Assembly (NCBI RefSeq): GCF_002261225.1
Contig: NZ_NEVM01000005.1
Coordinates: 2,852,001 to 2,916,000, forward strand
DNA: 64,000 nucleotides
Direction of reading: 5' to 3'
From: Bordetella genomosp. 10
GTDB lineage: Bacteria; Pseudomonadota; Gammaproteobacteria; Burkholderiales; Burkholderiaceae_B
A program made the translations under genes and the position numbers. Below, piece by piece: positions 8,844 through 16,865 of this stretch. Within the stretch, counting starts at the first letter, position 1. The number at the start of each line of letters is the position of its first letter. The notes below the pieces were generated by a model. The model did no database searches. It was not told the origin of the DNA and saw nothing but the letters and a program-made list of their open reading frames with translations.

Positions 8844-10043
8844 GTGAACAAGACCTTCATCAAGCGCGCGCGCATCGCCATGCTGGCGGCCGCCCTGGCC
8901 GGCGCGAGCGCCGCCGCCCTGGCCGACGACATCAAGATCGGCTTCAACAGCGACATGTCGGCCACCGGCAGCGCCGACTTCGGCATCTCCGCCCTGGCCG
9001 GCGCGCGCCAGGCCGCCGACGAACTGAACGCCGCCGGCGGCGTGCTGGGCCGCAAGGTCGTGATCGTCGCGCGCGACGACGTCGGCGCTCCGCCCAAGGC
9101 CATCCAGAACACCAACGAACTGGTCGACAACGAGAAGGTCAGCGCCATGATCGGCGGCGTGAACTCGGGCAATATGCTGGCCTGGCTGCACATCGTGCAG
9201 CAGAAGAAGATCCCCACGATCTCGCCCGTGGCCACCGCCACCGACATCACCGCGCGCTACGCCAAGCAGCCGCCCAACTACATCTTCCGCGTGTCCATGC
9301 GCGACCGCGACCAGATCGCCCTGCTGGCCGCCTATGCCGCGCGCGCCAGCAAGAACGGCAAGGTCGCCATCATCGCCGACACCACCGGCTACGGCCAGCA
9401 GGGCGCCAAGGACGCGCAGGAAATCCTCGCGCTGCACAAGATCACGCCCGTCGCCAACGAGAAGTTCGGTCCCAAGGACACGGACATGACCTCGCAGTTG
9501 AACAAGATCAAGGCCGCCGGCGCCGACACGCTGATCGTCTACGCCCTGGCCGACTCCAACGCGCACGTCATGCGCAGCCTGGAGAAGATCAACTACTTCC
9601 CGGTGACGCTGGCCTCCTGGGCCAACCTGAGCTCGCCCTTCCTGCGCATCGCCGGCCCCGACCTGGCGAAGAAGATGATCTTCACCGCCTCCATCACGGA
9701 AGACTCCTCGCCGCAATCCAAGGCCCTCTACGAGACGCTGCTCAAGCGCGAGGGCCGCGTGCCCACCTACGTGATGGCCGCCCAGGCCTACGACTCGGTC
9801 AAGCTGTTCGCCGCCGCCATGGAACAGGCCAAGTCCACCGACGGCGACAAGGTGCAGGCCGCGCTGGAGAACCTGGCCCAGGCCAAGGGCGTGATCAAGA
9901 CCTATGAAAAGCCGTTCAACGCCCAGAACCACGAAGCCCTGTCGGTGAAGGACTTCCGCCTGGTGCGCTGGATCGACGGCAAGGTGGTCTCGGTCGACGA
10001 CGACATCATCAAGGCCATCACGCCGGACGACCTGAAGCTCTAA
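8844..10043 (+). CDS. Branched-chain amino acid-type ABC transporter substrate-binding protein
   Basis: Periplasmic binding protein of 399 residues (LivJ/LivK-like, type I fold). A signal peptide of about 27 residues ends near AAALADDIKIG. The mature protein has the usual LivK-type fold, with ADELNAAGGVLGRKVVIVARDD near the N-terminus. The start is a GTG at 8844 after a strong AAGGAG. Proteins of this group bind not only Leu/Ile/Val but also amides, aromatic acids and short organic acids. The ligand here is probably the substrate of the surrounding catabolic enzymes. Confidence 0.9.
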   Translation: MNKTFIKRARIAMLAAALAGASAAALADDIKIGFNSDMSATGSADFGISALAGARQAADELNAAGGVLGRKVVIVARDDVGAPPKAIQNTNELVDNEKVSAMIGGVNSGNMLAWLHIVQQKKIPTISPVATATDITARYAKQPPNYIFRVSMRDRDQIALLAAYAARASKNGKVAIIADTTGYGQQGAKDAQEILALHKITPVANEKFGPKDTDMTSQLNKIKAAGADTLIVYALADSNAHVMRSLEKINYFPVTLASWANLSSPFLRIAGPDLAKKMIFTASITEDSSPQSKALYETLLKREGRVPTYVMAAQAYDSVKLFAAAMEQAKSTDGDKVQAALENLAQAKGVIKTYEKPFNAQNHEALSVKDFRLVRWIDGKVVSVDDDIIKAITPDDLKL

Positions 10044-10083
10044 GCGCCGCGTTCTTATCGTTACCGCGTCCTGCCCCCGCCGC

Positions 10084-10104
10084 CGCGGCCGGGGGGCGGC
10101 CGCG
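10084..10104 (+). other. GC-rich hairpin between binding-protein gene and livH
   Basis: CGCGGCC at 10084-10090 pairs with GGCCGCG at 10098-10104 around a G-rich loop, in the 77-base gap. No T-run follows, so it is more likely an mRNA-stabilising or processing hairpin than a full terminator. Such a hairpin would fit higher expression of the binding protein than of the membrane parts. Confidence 0.35.
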
Positions 10105-10120
10105 CCAGAGGGGCCCCAGC

Positions 10121-11035
10121 ATGCAGATACTACAAGCCATATTGAGTGGATTGGCCATGGGCAGCGTCTATGCCCTGGTCGCGTTCGGCTTCAGCATCAC
10201 CTACACGACCACCAAGACCTTCAACTTCGGCCAGGGCGCGTTCCTGGCGCTGGCCGGCCTGATCGGCGTCAGCGCCATCGTGCTGTTCAGCCAGGGCCGC
10301 CTGACGGGCTTCCCCGATCCGTCCGACGTCACCTGGGGCGCCTTCCTCTTCGCGCTGTTCGCCGCCATGCTGGTGCTGGCCCTGCTCGGCTACCTGCTCT
10401 ACGCCACCGCCATCAAGCACTTCGTGGGCGAAGCCGGCCTGTCCTGGGTCATGAGCACCATCGGCTTCGGCATCATCATCCAGAACCTGGCGCTGCTGAT
10501 CTGGGGCCCGGCGCCCATCGCGCTGGCGTCGCCCCTGGGCGACGGCATCGTCAACGTGCTGGGCACCGGCGTGCGACCGCAGGAAATCCTGGTGTTCGGC
10601 ACGACGCTGGTGCTGATGATCGTGTTCGACTGGCTGTTGCACAAGACCAAAATGGGCAAGGCCGTGCGCGCCGTGGCGTTCAGCAAGACCACCGCCAGCC
10701 TGATGGGCATCAACGCCAACGCCGTGGCCATCGGCGTCTTCGCCATCAGTTCCGCGCTGGCCGCGGTGGCCGGCGTGATGGTGGCGCCCATCGCCACCGC
10801 GTCCGTGTTCGTCGGCACGCTGCTGTCGCTGAAGGCCTTCTCCGCCGCCATCCTCGGCGGCCTGGAAAACCCGCGCGGCTGCATCTTCGGCGGCTTCCTG
10901 ATCGGCCTGCTCGAATCGCTGATCGGGCTGTGGTACTCGAACCTGCGCGAGATCGCCGTCTTCGGCCTGATCATCGTCGTGCTGTATTTCCGCCCGGCCG
11001 GCATCCTGGGCCGCGTGCACGCGGAGAAAGTATGA
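10121..11035 (+). CDS. livH: Branched-chain amino acid-type ABC transporter permease (LivH)
   Basis: Inner-membrane permease of 304 residues with eight or so hydrophobic segments. LivH-type features are the opening ILSGLAMGSVYALVAFGFSI, FNFGQGAFLALAGL, and the EAA-like loop AVRAVAFSKTTASLMGINAN where the ATPases dock. Its stop codon overlaps the start of the next gene by four bases (ATGA), showing translational coupling. Confidence 0.92.
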   Translation: MQILQAILSGLAMGSVYALVAFGFSITYTTTKTFNFGQGAFLALAGLIGVSAIVLFSQGRLTGFPDPSDVTWGAFLFALFAAMLVLALLGYLLYATAIKHFVGEAGLSWVMSTIGFGIIIQNLALLIWGPAPIALASPLGDGIVNVLGTGVRPQEILVFGTTLVLMIVFDWLLHKTKMGKAVRAVAFSKTTASLMGINANAVAIGVFAISSALAAVAGVMVAPIATASVFVGTLLSLKAFSAAILGGLENPRGCIFGGFLIGLLESLIGLWYSNLREIAVFGLIIVVLYFRPAGILGRVHAEKV

Positions 11036-12795
11036 ACCTCGCCAAAATCCTCGCGCCGCTGCTGGTCGCCGCCGTGGTCGTCGGCGTGGCCTATTCCGGC
11101 CTCAACGACTTCTACCTGCTGATCCTGTTCAACATCGGCGTCTACTACATCGCCGCCACCGGCTTCAACATCCTGGTCGGCCAGACCGGCCAGAAGTCGC
11201 TCGGCCACGCCGGACTGTTCGGCGTGGGCGCCTATACCGTCGCCCTGCTGACGGTGAACTACCAGGTCGACCCGTGGCTGGCCCTGCTGGCCGCCGTGGC
11301 GGTGTCGGGCGTGTTCGGCGTGCTGATCGCCATCCCGGCCCTCAAGGTGAAAGGCCCCAGCCTGGCGATGGTGACCATCGCGTTCGGCCTGCTGATCGAG
11401 AAAATCGTCTCGGAGTGGACCGACGTCTTCAAGGGCCAGGAAGGCTTCTACGGCATCGCCGGCCTGTCCTTCAACGGCGCGCCGCTGGACGGCCGCCAAT
11501 GGGTCATCGTGGTGGTGGCGATCGGCCTGCTGCTGCACGCCATGACCTCGCTGCTGCTCAACGGCCGCTTCGGCCGCGGCTTCGCCGCCGTGCGGACGTC
11601 GGAAATCGCCGCCGAAAGCGTGGGCATCAGCGTCTACCGCTTCAAGATCCTGGCCTTCGCCATCAGCGCCATTACCTGCGGCATCGCCGGCGGACTGGTG
11701 GCGCAGCAGAACCAGTACATCAACTCGGACTTCGTCAATTTCAACCTGTCGGTGTTCTTCCTGGTGCTGGTGCTGTTCGGCGGCCGCACGCCGGCCGGCT
11801 CCTTCCTGGGCGCGGTGGTGCTGACCGTCATCGACGCCATGCTGGCGCGCTGGCCCGAAGTGCAGCATTTCGCCTATGGCCTGATCCTGCTGTTCGCGCT
11901 GTACGCCATGCCCGAAGGGCTGTCCGGCCTGCTGGCCAGGATGCTCCCCCGCCGCAGCAAGCTGTCCGGCGCCGACCGGGCCCAGGCGGGCGCGTGGTCG
12001 CCGGTCAAGCCGGCGGCCGGCCACGCCGCCGGCGGCGCGCTGCTGGAAGTCCAGGACCTGTACAAGGCCTTCGGCGGCGTGGTGCCGACCAACAAGGTGT
12101 CCTTCAGCCTGAAGCGCGGCGACATCGTATCGTTGATCGGCCCCAACGGCGCCGGCAAGACCACGACGCTGAACCTGCTGTCCGGCCTGGTCAAGCCCGA
12201 CGCCGGCGCCATCAATTTCCAGGGACGTCCCCTGGTGGGCCTGTCCGCCAGCCAGATCGCCGCCGCCGGGATCGGCCGCACCTTCCAGAACCTCAAGCTG
12301 TTCGAAGGCCTGACCGCGCTGGAAAACGTCATGGTCGGCTTCTACCGCGTGCAGAAATCCGGCTTCCTGGCCAACCTGCTGGGCCTGCCCGGCGCCCTGG
12401 CGGAAGAACGCCGCATGCGGCGCGAGGCCTACGCCATCCTCACGTTCTTCGGGCTGCAGCGCTACGCCGACGACATCGCCAACAGCCTGCCCTACGGCCT
12501 GCAGCGGCGCCTGGAGATCGCCCGCGCGGTGGCCGCCATGCCGGACCTGCTGCTGCTGGACGAGCCGGCCGCCGGCCTGAATCCGGCCGAGACCGACGAA
12601 CTCACCGAACTCATCGTGAAACTGCGCGACAAGGGCCTGACGGTGCTGCTGATCGAACACCACATGGACCTGGTGATGGCCATTTCCGACCACATCGTGG
12701 TGCTGGACTACGGCGTGAAGATCGCCGCCGGCCTGCCCAACCACATCCAGGAAAATCCCAAAGTCATCGAAGCCTATCTGGGCGCGGCGGCATAG
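11032..12795 (+). CDS. LivM-LivG fusion: ABC transporter permease joined to ATPase
   Basis: One 587-residue protein combines a LivM permease and a LivG ATPase, which are separate in E. coli. Residues about 1-310 are membrane segments with the LivM motif GQKSLGHAGLFGVGAYT and the coupling loop AAESVGISVYRFKILAF. An Ala/Pro-rich linker (about 311-338) follows. The ATPase (about 340-587) has Walker A GPNGAGKTT, the FQNLKLFEGLTALENVMVGFY segment typical of LivG, Walker B LLLLDEPAAGLNP and switch LLIEHHMDLVM. The start at 11032 overlaps livH by four bases. No stop or frameshift separates the halves, so the fusion is real in this sequence. Confidence 0.93.
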   Translation: MNLAKILAPLLVAAVVVGVAYSGLNDFYLLILFNIGVYYIAATGFNILVGQTGQKSLGHAGLFGVGAYTVALLTVNYQVDPWLALLAAVAVSGVFGVLIAIPALKVKGPSLAMVTIAFGLLIEKIVSEWTDVFKGQEGFYGIAGLSFNGAPLDGRQWVIVVVAIGLLLHAMTSLLLNGRFGRGFAAVRTSEIAAESVGISVYRFKILAFAISAITCGIAGGLVAQQNQYINSDFVNFNLSVFFLVLVLFGGRTPAGSFLGAVVLTVIDAMLARWPEVQHFAYGLILLFALYAMPEGLSGLLARMLPRRSKLSGADRAQAGAWSPVKPAAGHAAGGALLEVQDLYKAFGGVVPTNKVSFSLKRGDIVSLIGPNGAGKTTTLNLLSGLVKPDAGAINFQGRPLVGLSASQIAAAGIGRTFQNLKLFEGLTALENVMVGFYRVQKSGFLANLLGLPGALAEERRMRREAYAILTFFGLQRYADDIANSLPYGLQRRLEIARAVAAMPDLLLLDEPAAGLNPAETDELTELIVKLRDKGLTVLLIEHHMDLVMAISDHIVVLDYGVKIAAGLPNHIQENPKVIEAYLGAAA

Positions 12796-12804
12796 GAGAC
12801 GGCC

Positions 12805-13527
12805 ATGACCCGATTGCTCGATATCAAGAACCTCGCGGTCAGCTACGGGGCGGTCAACGCCCTGAAGCAGGTCTCCCTGCACGTCGACCGCAACGAGATC
12901 GTCACCATCATCGGCGGCAACGGCGCCGGCAAGAGCACCATGATGCGGGCCTTGTCCGGCATCGAGAAGTCCACCGGCCAGGTGCTGTTCGACGGCCGGG
13001 ACATGGCCGGCATCCCCGCCCACAAGCGGGTCGGCCTGGGCATCGCCCACGTGCCCGAAGGCCGCCAGGTCTTCCCGGACCAGACGGTGTTCGACAACCT
13101 CCTGCTGGGCGCCTTCCTGCGCCGCGAACCGCTGGACGCGCTGATGCCGGAAATCGAGGCCTGCTTCGCGATGTTCCCGCGCCTGAAGGAGCGGCGCGCC
13201 CAGTATGCCGGTACGCTGTCGGGCGGGGAGCAGCAGATGCTGGCGATCTGCCGCGCATTGATGGGCAAGCCGCGCATCCTCATGCTGGACGAACCTTCGC
13301 TGGGGCTGGCGCCGCTGATCGTGGCGGAGATCTTCCGTATCATCGAATCCCTGAAGGAACGCGGCATGACGATCCTGCTGGTCGAGCAGATGGCCAACCA
13401 GGCCCTGGCCATCTCCGACCGCGCCTACGTGCTGGAAGTCGGCAACATCGTCATGGAAGGCAGCGGCCGGGAACTGCTGGCCAGCGACCGCGTGCGCGAG
13501 GCCTATCTGGGCAAGCAGAAACACTGA
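12805..13527 (+). CDS. livF: Branched-chain amino acid-type ABC transporter ATPase (LivF)
   Basis: Second ATPase of the transporter, 240 residues, the standard LivF length. It has Walker A GGNGAGKST, PEGRQVFPDQTVFDNLLLGAF, signature LSGGEQQM and Walker B ILMLDEPSLGLAP. AGGAGA precedes the ATG, nine bases after the fusion gene. It should pair with the ATPase half of the LivM-LivG fusion protein. Confidence 0.93.
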   Translation: MTRLLDIKNLAVSYGAVNALKQVSLHVDRNEIVTIIGGNGAGKSTMMRALSGIEKSTGQVLFDGRDMAGIPAHKRVGLGIAHVPEGRQVFPDQTVFDNLLLGAFLRREPLDALMPEIEACFAMFPRLKERRAQYAGTLSGGEQQMLAICRALMGKPRILMLDEPSLGLAPLIVAEIFRIIESLKERGMTILLVEQMANQALAISDRAYVLEVGNIVMEGSGRELLASDRVREAYLGKQKH

Positions 13528-13540
13528 TTCAAGAGGCTAT

Positions 13541-14731
13541 ATGTCAACCAAACCTTTGAGCGGCATCCGCGTGCTGGAACTCGGTCAACTCATCGCCGGC
13601 CCGTTCGCCGCCAAGATGCTGGGCGAATTCGGCGCCGAGGTGATCAAGATCGAACCGCCCGGCAAGGGCGATCCGCTGCGCAACTGGCGCCTGCTGCACG
13701 ACGGCACCTCGGTATGGTGGCAGGCGCAGTCGCGCAACAAGAAATCCGTCAGCCTGGACCTGCGCCAGCCGGAAGCGCAGGACCTCGTCCGCGCGATGAT
13801 CCGGGACGTCGACGTGGTGGTGGAGAACTTCAAGCCGGGCGCCATGGAGAAGTGGGGCCTGGGCTGGGAAGACCTGCGCGCCATCAACCCGCGCCTGGTC
13901 ATGCTGCGCGTCTCGGGCTACGGCCAGACCGGTCCCTATCGCGACCTGCCCGGCTTCGGCGCCATCGGCGAAGCCATGGGCGGCCTGCGCCACCTCAGCG
14001 GCGAACCGGGCCGCACGCCGGTGCGCGTCGGCGTTTCCATCGGCGACTCGCTGTCGGCCCTGCACGGCGTCATCGGCATCCTGCTGGCGCTGCGCACCCG
14101 CGACCAGACCGGCGAAGGCCAGATGATAGACGTGGCGCTCTACGAGTCCGTCTTCAACATGATGGAAAGCCTGCTGCCCGAATACGCCGTCTTCGGCGAG
14201 GTACGGCAGCCGGCCGGCAGCAGCCTGCCCGGCATCGCGCCCAGCAACGCCTATCGCTGCCAGGACGGCAAGTACGTATTGATCGCCGGCAACGGCGACA
14301 GCATCTTCAAGCGCCTGATGGGCGTGATCGGCCGGCCGGATCTCGCCGAACTGCCCGAACTGGCCAACAACAGCGGCCGCGTGCGCCACGTCGAAATGAT
14401 CGACGCGGCCATTTCCGAATGGACCGGCCGCCATGGCATGGACCACGTGCTGCAGTGCCTGAACGACGGCCAGATCCCCGCCGGCAAGATCTACGACGTG
14501 GCCGACATCGCCACCGACCCGCACTACCGCGCCCGCGACATGATCCTCGACGGCCAGCTTCCCGACGGCACGCCCATCCAGTTGCCCGGCATCGTGCCCA
14601 AGCTGTCGGCCACGCCCGGCGAAGTGCGCAGCCCCGCGCCCACCCTGGGCCAGCACACGGACGAGGTGCTGGAAGCGCTGGGCGTGGACGCGCAGCGCCG
14701 CGCCGACTGGCGCGCGCGCGGCATCATTTGA
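13541..14731 (+). CDS. CaiB/BaiF family (type III) CoA transferase
   Basis: Cytoplasmic type III CoA transferase of 396 residues. It shows the family opening SGIRVLELGQLIAGPFAAKMLGEFGAEVIKIE, the substrate loop VENFKPGAMEKWGLG, and the catalytic aspartate in GEGQMIDVALYESVFNMME (near residue 200). Such enzymes move CoA from a donor such as succinyl-CoA to a carboxylate. It begins 13 bases after livF and is followed 11 bases later by an HMG-CoA lyase gene, so its acceptor is probably a 3-hydroxy-3-methyl dicarboxylate that the lyase then cleaves; that link is inference. Confidence 0.9.
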   Translation: MSTKPLSGIRVLELGQLIAGPFAAKMLGEFGAEVIKIEPPGKGDPLRNWRLLHDGTSVWWQAQSRNKKSVSLDLRQPEAQDLVRAMIRDVDVVVENFKPGAMEKWGLGWEDLRAINPRLVMLRVSGYGQTGPYRDLPGFGAIGEAMGGLRHLSGEPGRTPVRVGVSIGDSLSALHGVIGILLALRTRDQTGEGQMIDVALYESVFNMMESLLPEYAVFGEVRQPAGSSLPGIAPSNAYRCQDGKYVLIAGNGDSIFKRLMGVIGRPDLAELPELANNSGRVRHVEMIDAAISEWTGRHGMDHVLQCLNDGQIPAGKIYDVADIATDPHYRARDMILDGQLPDGTPIQLPGIVPKLSATPGEVRSPAPTLGQHTDEVLEALGVDAQRRADWRARGII

Positions 14732-14742
14732 GGAGCGGCGCC

Positions 14743-15684
14743 ATGTCCACGCAAGCCGAACGCGGCAAGAAAATCCACATCCAGGAAGTCGCCCCGCGCG
14801 ACGGCTTCCAGAACGAAAAGCAGTTCATCGAGACCGAGGACAAGATCGCCTTCGTCGACCGCCTGTCCGCCGCCGGCTACGCCAAGATCGAGGTGACCTC
14901 CTTCACCTCGCCCAAGGCCATCCCCGCGCTGCGCGACGCCGAGATCGTCATGCACCGCATCCGGCGCAACCCGGACGTGGTCTATACCGTGCTGGTGCCG
15001 AACGTGCGCGGCGCGCAGCGCGCGCTGGAGTGCAACGTCGACGAGGTGAACCTGGTGATGTCCGTCAGCGAAACGCACAACCAGGCCAATCTGCGCATGA
15101 CCCGCGCCCAGTCCCTGGACCAGTTGGCGGACGTCATCTCGGCGGTGCGCGACAGCCGCGTCGCCATCAACGTCTCGCTGTCCACCGTGTTCGGCTGCCC
15201 CATGGAAGGGGACATCGATCCTTACCAGGTCTTCGAGCTGGTGGGCCGCTTCGCGGCCCTGGGCGCGCACGGCGTCACCTTGTGCGACACCACGGGCATG
15301 GCCTATCCCTCGCAGGTGGCGCGCATCGCCCGCGAAACGCGCCGGCTGTTCCCGGACCTGGCGCTGACCCTGCATTTCCACAATACGCGCGGCATGGCGC
15401 TGGCCAACACCATGGCGGCGCTGGAGGCGGGCGTCGACCGCTTCGACGCCTCGCTGGGCGGGCTGGGCGGCTGCCCCTACGCGCCCGGCGCCAGCGGCAA
15501 CGCCTGCACCGAGGAACTCGTGCACATGCTGAACCTGATGGGCTACGACACCGGCATCGACGTGCAGCAACTGCTCGACATCGGCGCCGCCCTGCCCGGA
15601 ATGGTGGGCCATGACGTGCCCAGCCAGTTGCTGAAGGCCGGGCCGCGCTCGAAGCTGCATCCGGCGCCGAGGCAAGGCAACTGA
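14743..15684 (+). CDS. Hydroxymethylglutaryl-CoA lyase
   Basis: Cleaves (S)-3-hydroxy-3-methylglutaryl-CoA, or a close analogue, to acetyl-CoA and acetoacetate (or the matching 3-oxoacid). It has 313 residues with the DRE-TIM metallolyase fold. Key residues are visible: the catalytic Arg-Asp in VAPRDGFQNEK, metal-binding His residues in LHFHNTRGMALANTMAAL, and the signature cysteine loop LGGLGGCPYAPGASGN. GAGGAG precedes the ATG at 14743. Relatives act on isohexenylglutaryl-CoA or citramalyl-CoA, so exact specificity is open. It ends the co-directional catabolic block. Confidence 0.92.
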   Translation: MSTQAERGKKIHIQEVAPRDGFQNEKQFIETEDKIAFVDRLSAAGYAKIEVTSFTSPKAIPALRDAEIVMHRIRRNPDVVYTVLVPNVRGAQRALECNVDEVNLVMSVSETHNQANLRMTRAQSLDQLADVISAVRDSRVAINVSLSTVFGCPMEGDIDPYQVFELVGRFAALGAHGVTLCDTTGMAYPSQVARIARETRRLFPDLALTLHFHNTRGMALANTMAALEAGVDRFDASLGGLGGCPYAPGASGNACTEELVHMLNLMGYDTGIDVQQLLDIGAALPGMVGHDVPSQLLKAGPRSKLHPAPRQGN

Positions 15685-15761
15685 ACAGGCGAGGCGGCAT
15701 GGCGCTTGCGCCGCCGGAGATTCATTTCAATGCCCTTTCCACCCTCGGCAAGGAGATAGAC

Positions 15762-16163
15762 ATGAAGCTTCGCCGCCTGGCCACCACCCTGGCCATTGCC
15801 TCGTTCTGCGCCGCGGGCGCCGCGCAGGCGCAAAGCCTGACCCCCGCCGTGCCCAGCACGCCGAATTCCACCACGGCCACGCCGCCGAACACCGCTCCCG
15901 TCACCCCGGTCCCCCCGTCCACCGCGAATCCGGCGGCGAGGAGCTCCGGCGCCCACGCGCCCACGGGCGCCCGCAACGGCAATGCCACCCATCGTGGCAG
16001 CACATCGGGCGGCGCCAGGAGCCCGGGCACGATGAATCCCGGCATGGCGAATCCCGCCACGACGAATCCGGGCGTGCCGAACTCCGGCGCGACGAACCCC
16101 GGCGCCGGGGGTAATATGGCCGGGCCGAGCAATTCCGCCCCCGCCACCGGCGGCTCCCGCTAA
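15762..16163 (+). CDS. Small secreted low-complexity protein with pentapeptide repeats
   Basis: A 133-residue protein with an AAGGAG ribosome site and a clean signal peptide (cleavage after about residue 24, AGAAQAQ). The mature part is almost all Pro, Ala, Thr, Asn, Gly and Ser and has no recognisable domain. Residues about 90-114 are five tandem pentapeptides of the form x-x-N-P/S-G/A (TMNPG, MANPA, TTNPG, VPNSG, ATNPG), encoded by 15-bp repeats at 16029-16103. It is probably an unstructured periplasmic or surface protein. Function is unknown. Confidence 0.65.
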   Translation: MKLRRLATTLAIASFCAAGAAQAQSLTPAVPSTPNSTTATPPNTAPVTPVPPSTANPAARSSGAHAPTGARNGNATHRGSTSGGARSPGTMNPGMANPATTNPGVPNSGATNPGAGGNMAGPSNSAPATGGSR

Positions 16164-16282
16164 GCGCGGGGAGCGCCGTCGCCCTGGCGCCGTCCACGGC
16201 CGGCGGCGGCCCGTTTCTGACCATCATGCGCACGCCTCGCGGCGACGCGCATGGTGTTCGTTTCACGCACGGGAGATGCAAT

Positions 16283-16546
16283 ATGGGAACTTTTGCCAGC
16301 GCGACCAATGCCCAGGTCAAGGACGACGACATCGTCTTTTCCCTGACCGTCAAGGGCGAGCCACGCAAGTTTGAAATTTCCGGCGATGCCCTGCGGGAAT
16401 GCTTCGGCGCCGAGGACGGCACCGGCAGCGCCCTGCTCAAGGCCTTCGAACGCGGCAGCGAACGCATCCGCGCCGCGGCCGAGGAAGCGCTCAACGCCCC
16501 CACCGATGGCATCACGCCCCTGGGCACGGGGGATTTCGACGAGTAG
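16283..16546 (+). CDS. DUF1488-like small protein
   Basis: An 87-residue acidic cytoplasmic protein. The pattern DDIVFSLTVKGEPRKFEISGDALRECFGA followed by a helical FERGSERIRAAAEEALN resembles DUF1488 proteins; this is recognition by eye. The ATG at 16283 has GGGAGAT upstream and is preferred over an earlier in-frame ATG at 16226. It stands alone between a secreted protein and opgG. Function is unknown. Confidence 0.65.
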   Translation: MGTFASATNAQVKDDDIVFSLTVKGEPRKFEISGDALRECFGAEDGTGSALLKAFERGSERIRAAAEEALNAPTDGITPLGTGDFDE

Positions 16547-16590
16547 GCAGCCGGGCGGCGGACCGGACCGCCACATGACAAAGGATGACG

Positions 16591-16613
16591 AAGGCCGCGC
16601 CTCGCGCGGCCTT
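16591..16613 (+). terminator. Hairpin terminator candidate
   Basis: AAGGCCGCGC pairs perfectly with GCGCGGCCTT around a 3-base loop, 44 bases after the stop of the DUF1488-like gene. Only a weak pyrimidine run (CTTCTCGTT) follows, so efficiency is uncertain. Confidence 0.55.
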
Positions 16614-16800
16614 CTCGTTGCGCCCCACGCGGCCGCGGCATGGCCCGCTCGGGCGCCGGCCGACCCAGGGCCCGGGCCTATCGGATGGCCTTCCCGATCC
16701 GGCGGATTTCGCCTCGTCCGCCGCCCCGGCGCGCTGAAGTAAGGGATAACGCCTCGCAAGAATTTATTTCACGATTCCCGGCCTGCCAGCCCAATCACCG

Positions 16801-16831
16801 TGGACATTGTGCAAAAATCGCGCTGTAACAT
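16801..16831 (+). promoter_or_regulatory. opgG: Candidate opgG promoter
   Basis: TGGACA at 16801-16806 and TGTAAC at 16824-16829 are separated by 17 bases. If this is the promoter, the in-frame GTG at 16800 cannot be the translation start, which favours the GTG at 16866. Confidence 0.4.
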
Positions 16832-16865
16832 CCTTCCCACCTTCCGGAGCCAGAGGCCGACCCAC

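Larger units (their letters stand above)
16547..16865. other. 319-bp intergenic region before opgG
   Basis: It holds a likely terminator hairpin for the upstream gene (16591-16613) and a promoter-like sequence at 16801-16831 (TGGACA, then a TGTAACAT-type -10 region). No further gene is supported in between. Confidence 0.5.

Noticed and set aside
6954..9932. 992-codon open frame on the minus strand opposite the GMC and binding-protein genes
   Set aside because: It is antisense to two strongly supported genes; its product is His/Gly/Ala-rich with no domain, as expected from the complement of GC-rich codons.
10399..13524. 1041-codon minus-strand open frame across the liv genes
   Set aside because: Antisense to four well-matched transporter genes; low-complexity product, no ribosome site.
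16800..16865. GTG at 16800 as the opgG start
   Set aside because: It would place 22 residues before the signal peptide and overlap a promoter-like sequence.
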